A stretch of 13,676 nt of DNA, from assembly GCA_046542305.1 (NCBI GenBank), contig JBKHBQ010000089.1:1-13676 (forward strand). Reading direction: 5' to 3'. A model generated the notes under the pieces. That model worked only from the letters and a program-made list of their open reading frames with translations. It was not told where the DNA came from and did no database searches. Shown one piece after another: positions 9,001 through 13,676 of the stretch. The position numbers and the translations under genes were made by a program. The stretch comes from JBKHBQ01 sp046542305. GTDB taxonomy: Bacteria > Bacteroidota > Bacteroidia > Bacteroidales > 4484-276. Numbering within the stretch: the stretch's first letter is position 1; every line of letters begins with the position of its first letter.

Positions 9001-11137
9001 GATCGATTTTGCGCACGGTAAGCTGTGCCATCAGGTGTTGATAGGCGCTGTCGACAACGGCTTCGCCATTGAGGTCAAAAACCAGGTTTTCGTCGTTCGA
9101 ATTGATATTGGCAGTGATGGTATCGCCCTGCATCAGGGCATCGATTTTTAGGTCTGTGTATTCATAATTATTGTATTGCAATGATTTCAAATTCCCGTCG
9201 AGGCGTGCATGGATCGAGTCGGTGGTGGCTCCCGTTCCTGACAGGCGGGTTTCGAAAACCAGCTTTCCCATGGCGGTGTCGGCAAGCAGGGAGCCTGCGT
9301 CGAGTCCGGGTATTGAAAGCTGCACATGAAAAGTATCCCTGAGCTGCTTTCCGCGATCCCGGTAGATGGCTTCGGCTGATAGTCCGCCCAGGCTGGTTTG
9401 AAGTTGGGTTTTTACCTCGAGCGAATCCGTTGTTCCTTCTGCCGAAACTCCCAGCGCGATCCGCTGGGGCAGGTTCATCCCCGAAAAATAGGAAGTATCC
9501 AGCAGGGTCCTCAGGTCATCATCGCTCGTCACCAGCGAGTCGAGCGTAAAGTCGAATGCCAGGTTTTCGGTTTCGGGCAATCCGCGGATAACTCCTGCCG
9601 CAGCTAGGCGGGTATCTTCGGCAAGGGAAATCCTGAGATCGTGCAGATCGATATTATCCAGGCTGCCATCGGCATTGGTGGTTAGCCGGATGGTACGGTT
9701 GCGGTGACTGCCAAGCAGCGAATCCTGCGCCAGTTGCGGGGCAAACAAAAACGCATCGCCCACATGAAAGCGCGAAGGACGGATATTCAACGATACCCGG
9801 GCATGTGCCGGATTCCTGATCAGTTTTCCCAGCCCGGCATACGAAAGGTGCATTTCAGCATCCAGATTGCTGTTGTTGAATTGCAGGTTGAGTTGGTCAA
9901 TATCCAGCTCGCCGTCAGAGATGCCTGCTTTCAGCACTAGTTGTTTCAGATTGATGCCGCTTTGCGACGCGAAACTGAGCTTTTCCAGATCCAGCGAAGC
10001 TCCGGAAGGCGACGATTGCACATCATTCAGCTCAAGCTGGATTTGATTGATTGCGATATGATTGGGATCGAAGCCGAAGGGTTCCGGGGGCACGTTTTCC
10101 ACGTCATACGAAAATTGCAGGTCGGCAAGCGAAATCCTGTCCATGCTCAAATCCCATTCGGGCAAAATATCGCTGATATTTTGCAATGGTTCCTCCTCAG
10201 CCGGAGCCTCTGGTTGTGCAGGTTGCGGCGATTTGGTCACAGACATGTCCAATTCGCTGTTCCTGATCATCAATGTACCCAAATCCAGCACTTTTTCGTT
10301 CAGCCCGATGTGGCTGGGCTCAAAATCAAGATCGCCCACACGGGCCTCATAGGTGCTTTCTTCATCTTTCTGATGGTAAAAAAGATCGACATCGGTGATA
10401 TTCAGTTCATCGAGGCTGATGTGCGGAAGCGGTGACGATTCCTCCCCATCTTTTTCGGAAGCGGGTTCCGTGTCTTTATCCGGCACATTCCATTGCACCA
10501 GCCGGGCCGATGTATTGGCCAATTTAATATTCTTCAGCCCAAAGCGAAGGCTGTCGATGCCAAACTCCCGCAGGAAGATATTCAGCGTTCCAAGGTCGAG
10601 CTCCGCATCGATGCTGCTCAACTCATCCCTGAAATCTACATCAAAATCCGAAAGGTAAACATCCCTTAGCGAGAAATCCCATGGCTTCGAGGGAGTGGTG
10701 TCGGATTCCTGCGAAGCCAGCGAATCGATGATAAACTGGTAATTGAATGCCGAATCGGGAAGGCTGCGCACCACATCAGCACGCAGTTGGTTCAATCGCA
10801 AACTTTTTACATTAATTTTCCGGTTAATCAGCGCCGGCAGATCCACGTTCACCTTCAGCGACCCGAGAAACAGCAGCGTGTCGTTCTCCTGATCCTCCAC
10901 ATACACCTTTTTAATATGTACCGTTTTCGGAAAGGCAATCTTTACAGCTCCCACGCGCATCAGGGTGCCCGTTTGTTCCGAAAGGCGGTTGCTGATCTTA
11001 TCGGTGATGTAGGTCTGTACGGCGGGGAAATTCAACAGAAGGATCACAATGATCAGCAGCGAAAAAACAGCAATAACAATCCACATCAGCCACTTGGCGA
11101 TTTTTTTGATGGTTGAAAGTTGCTTGTGCTTCGTCAT
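6023..11137 (-). CDS. tamB: TamB: translocation and assembly module, AsmA-like bridge protein (1704 aa)
   Basis: A very long envelope protein with one N-terminal membrane anchor (about residues 14-38, IAKWLMWIVIAVFSLLIIVI). The anchor is followed by AsmA/TamB-type sequence (VGAVKIAFPKTVHIKKVYVED), then over a thousand residues of repeating beta-strand blocks that would form a hydrophobic-groove beta-helix across the periplasm. The conserved TamB (DUF490) domain is about residues 1200-1655, with VNGVADLNFTI, GVFEVRDGFYQVSFYGL and ALLVTGSFIPDNPF. It ends in a Bacteroidota-typical segment, ENAYDIFDGEVAYSGLAFII. Two acidic/Pro-rich linkers sit in the first quarter. A repetitive acidic tail follows the conserved end. 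TamB works with its Omp85 partner, encoded next downstream, in outer-membrane protein assembly or lipid transfer. I start at ATG 11137 rather than 31 codons upstream, because the extra residues precede the membrane anchor oddly and lie upstream of a good promoter. Confidence 0.94.
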   Translation of the reverse strand: MTKHKQLSTIKKIAKWLMWIVIAVFSLLIIVILLLNFPAVQTYITDKISNRLSEQTGTLMRVGAVKIAFPKTVHIKKVYVEDQENDTLLFLGSLKVNVDLPALINRKINVKSLRLNQLRADVVRSLPDSAFNYQFIIDSLASQESDTTPSKPWDFSLRDVYLSDFDVDFRDELSSIDAELDLGTLNIFLREFGIDSLRFGLKNIKLANTSARLVQWNVPDKDTEPASEKDGEESSPLPHISLDELNITDVDLFYHQKDEESTYEARVGDLDFEPSHIGLNEKVLDLGTLMIRNSELDMSVTKSPQPAQPEAPAEEEPLQNISDILPEWDLSMDRISLADLQFSYDVENVPPEPFGFDPNHIAINQIQLELNDVQSSPSGASLDLEKLSFASQSGINLKQLVLKAGISDGELDIDQLNLQFNNSNLDAEMHLSYAGLGKLIRNPAHARVSLNIRPSRFHVGDAFLFAPQLAQDSLLGSHRNRTIRLTTNADGSLDNIDLHDLRISLAEDTRLAAAGVIRGLPETENLAFDFTLDSLVTSDDDLRTLLDTSYFSGMNLPQRIALGVSAEGTTDSLEVKTQLQTSLGGLSAEAIYRDRGKQLRDTFHVQLSIPGLDAGSLLADTAMGKLVFETRLSGTGATTDSIHARLDGNLKSLQYNNYEYTDLKIDALMQGDTITANINSNDENLVFDLNGEAVVDSAYQHLMAQLTVRKIDLQKLNFADGQFVAKTNIDADVKFGGIADMDARVEMSDTEVVQSKSYFPMQQLVVDARTTSDSTRFKLTSDYVDVTAKANIRADSLQPLFSRAVRKYISREDTITLPGGKHLQASIDFHISDEMKERLLPGLETLEINTLEGNYSSGNNELTVDVLLPRIDYSSLNIDSLYFAVNGKADSLSLAAGFESLAYDTIGMDGFRVQGEMVAGRLLSNISAMDVNRQPAYLFSNEIQLHSDSILVSFQPEGLMMDGGNWSIEKDNKLTIQGNRIQASGFNFIKGNQEVSFVQAEDSIYLKFDQFKIGNLINAVNVNERQDVIGGKIDGTISLPQKDTLSGGFEARIFIDSLMLMDSLAGDLDIVLQDRQEELMVDISLDNPHNSLAINGTMSSNGDTQKLDLQADLDIGALERFERFSFGQLSQMSGSILGDLEINGTTEEPLIDGKLTFENAALNINSLNFYTELRNESIRFDRQGIHMNDFTILGPNDNVLEIDGSLLTEDYAFFRFDLSVQADRFQPLNSNEQDNEKFYGDLFISTNTRIKGNSNLPAIDATLEIEEGTDLTYVLPGSEISMVEHEGIVRFAQPTFAGDTIDLRDDTDYLTDSVMTRVEGINLSAKIQLDPEARFTVVVDQMSGDYATVNGVADLNFTIDQSGTRTMTGVFEVRDGFYQVSFYGLVKKKFSFQQGSSISWSGRLMDAAIDFTAKHKVRTQSVNLVANESTDMSEAERNIYRQRLPYEVLLDIDGFLSEPEISFGLDLPQKYQVNYPQIATKLSMLNSEQMTSELNKQVFALLVTGSFIPDNPFASGEGGSQGIATTAARNSVNGILSAQLNKLSSKYAKGFEVNFDLTTYDDYGGETAQTRTELDVEVQKKLFDERLTVEASSTFDVEGEQQSRPGSTSQQLYGEFAVTYDLTESGDYKVRAYRENAYDIFDGEVAYSGLAFIIQKSFNKLKNMFKKDEPNQEAVKEEEEENDEENDEENDEENDEENSENKNQ
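6044..6101 (-). repeat. 12-bp in-frame tandem repeat encoding the acidic tail of TamB
   Basis: Four perfect copies plus most of a fifth of GTTTTCTTCATC (plus-strand reading; starts at 6044, 6056, 6068, 6080 and 6092). On the coding strand each unit adds four residues of the ENDE type. Because the unit is a multiple of three, gain or loss of copies would lengthen or shorten the tail without breaking the frame. The repeat sits at the 3' end of tamB, just before tamL. Confidence 0.9.
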
Positions 11138-11181
11138 GGTATAATTAAACGTTTCAGCCTGTTTTGGGTTCAAAAAGACAT

Positions 11182-11212
11182 CAAAGATATATAGCGATCG
11201 TGGTATGAAAAA
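11182..11212 (-). promoter_or_regulatory. Promoter of the tamB-tamL operon
   Basis: On the minus strand TATCTTTG (11189-11182) is an exact match to the Bacteroidota -7 element TAnnTTTG. TTTT (11212-11209) lies 19 bp upstream as a near-consensus -33 element. Transcription would start near 11175, giving a leader of about 38 nt before the ATG at 11137. It lies downstream of the longer possible start at 11230, so it decides the start codon. Confidence 0.65.
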
Positions 11213-11246
11213 CTGGTTGGCCGATTCCAAAAAAACAGCAGCGGTA

Positions 11247-11277
11247 TTTGAAATTCAAAGCTTTTCATCTATTTTTG
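11247..11277 (+). promoter_or_regulatory. Promoter of the coiled-coil/CHAD operon
   Basis: TTTG (11247-11250), a 19-bp spacer, then TATTTTTG (11270-11277): both elements match the Bacteroidota housekeeping consensus (TTTG, TAnnTTTG) exactly, with the usual spacing. Transcription would start near 11284, about 15 nt before the ATG pair at 11298/11301. This excludes the earlier in-frame ATG at 11205, which would precede the promoter. It stands back to back with the tamB promoter. Confidence 0.72.
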
Positions 11278-11297
11278 TGAGAGAAAGATTAGCTGAA

Positions 11298-11867
11298 ATG
11301 ATGGATAAACTTGAAAACAAGAAGCTTACGGAAGAAGAACAATCGGAACATCCCAAGCCCGTTCAACAGGAAGACCAGGTAGATTTTGAGCAGTATATCG
11401 AAGACGCGCTTGAAGATGCCGACATGCAAGGTGAAAATGAACAGCCGGAGACTCGGTCGGAACACAAAGCTGAGAAAATGGCAGAGGCAGAAGACAACAG
11501 CGAGCTCAAAAAAAACACACGCGAAATCATGGAGATCATCTCGCAAAACGAACTGATCGAAAAAGCCATACGCGACCGCATCAATTCTATCCTCGTACGC
11601 CAGGGAAAAGTGGTGGAAAAGCGCACAGAGATCCTCGCGAGGCTCGAACAGGAATTTGAGGTGGTAAACAAAAAACGCAAGTTGGCCAAAGCGGCGCTGA
11701 AAAAAGCCAAATCACAAAAACTCGACAGCGGGAAGATCGACCTGATCCGCCGGGAACTTGGTCAGGCAAAAGAAGCGCGCAGGCATTGCAAAAAGCTGAT
11801 ACGCGAAGAAAAGAAAACCCTGAAAAACATCCGCAACATCATCGATTTGCTCGCAACGGCCGGTTAA
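11298..11867 (+). CDS. Uncharacterised charged coiled-coil protein, acidic N-terminus and basic C-terminus (189 aa)
   Basis: I do not recognise a family. Residues about 1-75 are strongly acidic and probably disordered (KLTEEEQSEHPKP, FEQYIEDALEDADMQG). From about 76 the sequence is helical and heptad-like, with mixed and then mostly basic charge (NTREIMEIISQNELIEKAI, LEQEFEVVNKKRKLAKAALK, RRELGQAKEARRHCKKLIRE), ending IRNIIDLLATAG. There is no signal peptide or membrane segment, so it should be cytoplasmic. One cysteine lies near the C-terminus. Two adjacent ATGs (11298, 11301) are possible starts; the frame is open to an ATG at 11205, but the promoter lies between. The gene ends 20 bp before the CHAD gene, same strand, so the two are almost certainly co-transcribed. 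It may be a partner of the CHAD protein, the basic helices suggesting binding to a polyanion such as polyphosphate or nucleic acid (inference only). Confidence 0.82.
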   Translation: MMDKLENKKLTEEEQSEHPKPVQQEDQVDFEQYIEDALEDADMQGENEQPETRSEHKAEKMAEAEDNSELKKNTREIMEIISQNELIEKAIRDRINSILVRQGKVVEKRTEILARLEQEFEVVNKKRKLAKAALKKAKSQKLDSGKIDLIRRELGQAKEARRHCKKLIREEKKTLKNIRNIIDLLATAG

Positions 11868-11887
11868 CGATCAACGGAAAAGCACAC

Positions 11888-12838
11888 ATGGAATCAAACA
11901 ACAACGGCAAAAACAAAGCCATCTATCATTTCCTCGAAACACAGCTCCAGTTGTTCAAGGGGCATTTTCTGGTAACGCAGGCCTCCATGGACGAGGATGC
12001 CATCCATCAGATGCGGGTGGCCATCAAGCGAATCCGCACCATCCAAAAGCTTAAAAAGCACATCAATTTCCCCACCATCATCGACGAGCAGCAATATGCT
12101 GCCATCAGGCAAATATTTTCGGTTTCGGGCATGCTGCGCGATTTGCAGATCCAAACCGGCCTGCTGAAGAACTACCGCAAGGAGCTTAAATTTTCGTTCG
12201 ATGACCTGCAGGATCATCTAAACCAAAAAGAACACCAACTGGTGGATCAGCTCAACCGGACCATTCAGGAAATCGATTTCGAGCGCTTCAACGAGCTGCC
12301 CGATCCTGAAGCAAGCATCAACGACCTGGATAAAAAGGCCGATCTGGAAAAGCAAAGCCTTGATTTCCTGAAAAAGAAGATCGGAAATATCCGGCGGCTG
12401 ATTCTGCTTCTCGACCGCGAGGAATTCGTTCACGATCTGAGGAAGCAGGTGAAGCAGTTGTTTTTCATCCTGCAGTTTCTGTCGACCAATTTCCCTGAAA
12501 GCCATTTTGGCGATTACAGGCTGAAGCCGTTGAAGGATGCCGGCGAAAGCCTCGGCGACTGGAACGACCGCGACGTTTTCCTGAACATGCTCAACGCTTT
12601 TCTGGAGGAAAAAGTCGGGGATTATCTGTTTGAAAATGCCGAATACCAGATCCTGCAATATGTGTTGACAGATGAAAAACAAAAACTGCTCCATGACCTC
12701 GACCTGAAGATATACATGGAACTGATCGACCTGAGGGTAAGGCTGGGCGAAGGAGCGCAAGAAGATGAAGGAGAAAAACCGGCTGCCGAAGCAGACCTGC
12801 CCCGAACCGTGGCCGAAACGGCGGCGGAGAAACAATGA
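11888..12838 (+). CDS. CHAD-domain protein (316 aa)
   Basis: The CHAD domain is an alpha-helical bundle with conserved histidines and basic residues that binds inorganic polyphosphate; family members associate with polyphosphate granules or with triphosphate tunnel enzymes. First-half signature: DEDAIHQMRVAIKRIRTIQK (H40, R43, K47, R48, R50). The second half repeats the pattern with FVHDLRKQVKQLFFILQFL (H182, R185, K186, K189), then LKDAGESLGDWNDRDVF (L222-D229), the usual 'LG-x-x-ND-x-D' element. Length fits a stand-alone CHAD protein; no CYTH or tunnel domain is fused. The C-terminal 25 residues are a low-complexity, Glu/Ala-rich tail. I chose ATG 11888; the frame is open back to 11786 but that would overlap the upstream gene. 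It is the second gene of a two-gene operon with the coiled-coil protein. No terminator follows directly; the stop codon lies inside the first copy of a tandem repeat. Confidence 0.92.
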   Translation: MESNNNGKNKAIYHFLETQLQLFKGHFLVTQASMDEDAIHQMRVAIKRIRTIQKLKKHINFPTIIDEQQYAAIRQIFSVSGMLRDLQIQTGLLKNYRKELKFSFDDLQDHLNQKEHQLVDQLNRTIQEIDFERFNELPDPEASINDLDKKADLEKQSLDFLKKKIGNIRRLILLLDREEFVHDLRKQVKQLFFILQFLSTNFPESHFGDYRLKPLKDAGESLGDWNDRDVFLNMLNAFLEEKVGDYLFENAEYQILQYVLTDEKQKLLHDLDLKIYMELIDLRVRLGEGAQEDEGEKPAAEADLPRTVAETAAEKQ

Positions 12839-13070
12839 AAAAAAGAAAAGAGGTTGTTGGGGGAAAAGGGAAAAAGGGGGAAAGTGATCCGATCCCTGAA
12901 TTCGCCCCGTGAACCGGAGCAAACGGCAAATGTCCTCCGAACAACAGCACCGGGATGAAAAAAAGAGGTTGTTGGGGCAAAAGGGAAAAAGAGTGAAAGT
13001 GAACCGATCCCTGAAATTCGTCCCGTGAACCGGAGCAAACGGCAAATGTCCTCCGAACAACAGCACCGGG
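12835..13070. repeat. Tandem duplication of a 120-bp unit overlapping the CHAD stop codon
   Basis: Copy 1 is 12835-12954 (120 bp) and copy 2 is 12955-13070 (116 bp). Both begin ATGAAAAAAAG and end AACAGCACCGGG; a third start (ATGATAATC) follows copy 2 but diverges at once. The front half is purine-rich (GAGGTTGTTGGGG, AAAAGGGAAAAAG) and varies between copies: one 5-nt indel, one 1-nt indel and about five substitutions in all. The last 49 bp (12906-12954 and 13022-13070) are identical. These contain a possible small stem, CGGAG with CTCCG, around a 15-nt loop. No credible coding frame was found. The unit probably forms the 3' untranslated end of the CHAD transcript. Confidence 0.9.
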
Positions 13071-13110
13071 ATGATAATCAATTAACGGGCGGAATTCACG
13101 GGGTGAAGGA

Positions 13111-13374
13111 ACCATCACAACAATGACAACAACCACAACCATCACAACAATCACAACCATCACAACAATGACAACAACCACAACCATTCACAACAATTCA
13201 CAACAATTCACAACAATTCACAACGATTCACAACGATTCACAACAATGACAACAACCACAATCATTCCAACCATCACAACAATGACAACAACCACAACCA
13301 TTCACAACAATGACAACAACCACAACCATCACAACCATCACAACAATTCACAGCCATTAACAACGATTCACAAC
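13111..13374. repeat. Almost G-free CA-rich satellite made of 10-bp and 30-bp units
   Basis: 264 bp of low-complexity sequence on the theme ACAAC/ATCAC/ATTCAC. Six consecutive 10-bp units of the type CAACAATTCA fill 13181-13240 (variants with CAACC and CAACG). A 30-bp composite beginning ACCATCACAACAATGACAAC is present exactly at 13111, 13156 and 13270, and with one inserted T at 13297. The plus strand has almost no G apart from ATGAC and ACGATT motifs, so C and G are sharply strand-biased. Not a CRISPR: units abut with no unique spacers. The stretch is not a gene; it lies between the 3' ends of two convergent transcription units. Confidence 0.9.
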
Positions 13375-13406
13375 AAAAAAATCCCGGTCCACCAGGAACC
13401 GGGATT
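13375..13406 (-). terminator. Rho-independent terminator of the DUF4252 gene
   Basis: A perfect 9-bp stem, AATCCCGGT (13380-13388) with ACCGGGATT (13398-13406), encloses a 9-nt loop. On the minus strand it is followed by a run of seven T (13381-13375). It lies 20 bp beyond the stop of the DUF4252 gene. On the plus strand the stem is followed only by CTTCTTAC, so its action on transcripts from the CHAD side would be weaker. Confidence 0.92.
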
Positions 13407-13426
13407 CTTCTTACAGAACAAGACCC

Positions 13427-13676
13427 TTACTTGTTTTCTTTGTCGAGTCTCTGAAGTTGCTCCAGGCCATTTATATTCATCGACTTCGACAGCTTGGCGA
13501 TGGATTTCAGGTCGATATTACCGGTAATGCTGATGAAGCCTGCTTCGTCGCCCTGGTTGAGCAGCAGCAGCAGCTCGTTGATGTTTTCGCCGTCTTTGCG
13601 GATCATAAACCTGACAAGCTCGTTGTTTTCCTTTACGGTCATCAACTCGGTGTAGTCTTTGAGTTTTACGGCATTG
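13427..13676 (-). CDS. DUF4252 family protein, C-terminal part (gene enters from the right edge)
   Basis: The minus-strand frame is open from the window edge to TAA at 13427-13429, giving 83 codons including the stop; the internal TTG/ATG near 13645 are not its start. The sequence has the hallmarks of the C-terminal half of DUF4252: FMIRKDGENINELLLLLNQG, then GFISITGNIDLKSIAKLSKS and a short MNINGLEQLQRLDK ending. Members are small secreted or lipid-anchored Bacteroidota proteins of about 150-180 residues, often encoded beside an ECF sigma factor. Their biochemical function is not known. The signal peptide and N-terminal half, and any sigma-factor neighbour, lie outside the window. A strong terminator follows the stop. 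Confidence 0.85.
   Translation of the reverse strand, partial: NAVKLKDYTELMTVKENNELVRFMIRKDGENINELLLLLNQGDEAGFISITGNIDLKSIAKLSKSMNINGLEQLQRLDKENK

Noticed and set aside
11138..11230. Longer start (ATG at 11230) for TamB
   Set aside because: The exact-match -7 box lies at 11189-11182, inside this extension, and the conventional positively charged N-terminus with anchor begins at ATG 11137.
11786..11887. Longer start (ATG at 11786) for the CHAD protein
   Set aside because: It would overlap the upstream gene by 82 bp, and the added segment is out-of-frame translation of that gene's basic helix.
12218..13187. Long minus-strand open frames (up to 287 codons) over the 3' half of the CHAD gene and the 120-bp repeats
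   Set aside because: They are antisense to a clear CHAD gene, have low-complexity compositions (VVVIVVM runs, FLFPQQ repeats created by the tandem units) and no recognisable domain.
13181..13240. CRISPR-like regular array
   Set aside because: Units are 10 bp and directly adjacent, with no spacers, no dyad symmetry and no cas genes nearby.
13123..13527. A 134-codon plus-strand open frame made of Thr, Ile, His, Asn and Met
   Set aside because: It is a by-product of the CA satellite, whose composition rarely makes stop codons. It runs through the hairpin terminator and into the antisense of the DUF4252 gene.

Overview
The window looks like chromosome of a Bacteroidota bacterium, probably Bacteroidales/Marinilabiliales-like. 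The evidence is a SusC/RagA-type TonB-dependent transporter, a lipoprotein form of TamA (TamL) next to TamB, a PorT-type outer-membrane barrel protein, a DUF4252 protein, and promoters of the phylum's own type (TTTG about 19 bp upstream of TAnnTTTG). Recognisable Shine-Dalgarno sequences are largely absent, as is usual in this phylum. The assignment is inferred from family content; no rRNA or other marker gene is present.

Layout. Bases 1-728 (minus) hold the first 242 codons of a SusC-like transporter, which runs off the left edge. An AT-rich 404-bp gap follows, then a small outer-membrane beta-barrel protein (1133-1729, minus). Divergent from it is a two-component pair: an OmpR/PhoB-type response regulator (1907-2590) and a sensor kinase (2590-3636) whose stop and start codons overlap as TGATG. 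The kinase faces, tail to tail, the tamB-tamL operon (minus): tamB (11137-6023) is followed 15 bp later by tamL (6007-3704). Together these two encode an envelope-spanning assembly/transport module. About 160 bp separate the tamB start from a divergent two-gene operon (plus): an unrecognised charged coiled-coil protein (11298-11867) and a CHAD-domain protein (11888-12838). Good promoter candidates for both directions lie back to back in that gap.

The right-hand 540 bp between the CHAD gene and the next terminator contain no credible gene but are highly structured. A 120-bp unit is duplicated in tandem, starting exactly on the CHAD stop codon. It is followed by a 264-bp almost G-free CA-rich satellite built from 10-bp and 30-bp units. 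A strong rho-independent terminator then serves a DUF4252 gene entering from the right edge on the minus strand.

Most of the window is envelope biology: nutrient uptake, outer-membrane barrels, TamLB, and a membrane-embedded sensor kinase. I see no defence island, mobile element, CRISPR array or RNA gene. The parts least explained by known families are the coiled-coil/CHAD operon and the repeat-rich stretch behind it.
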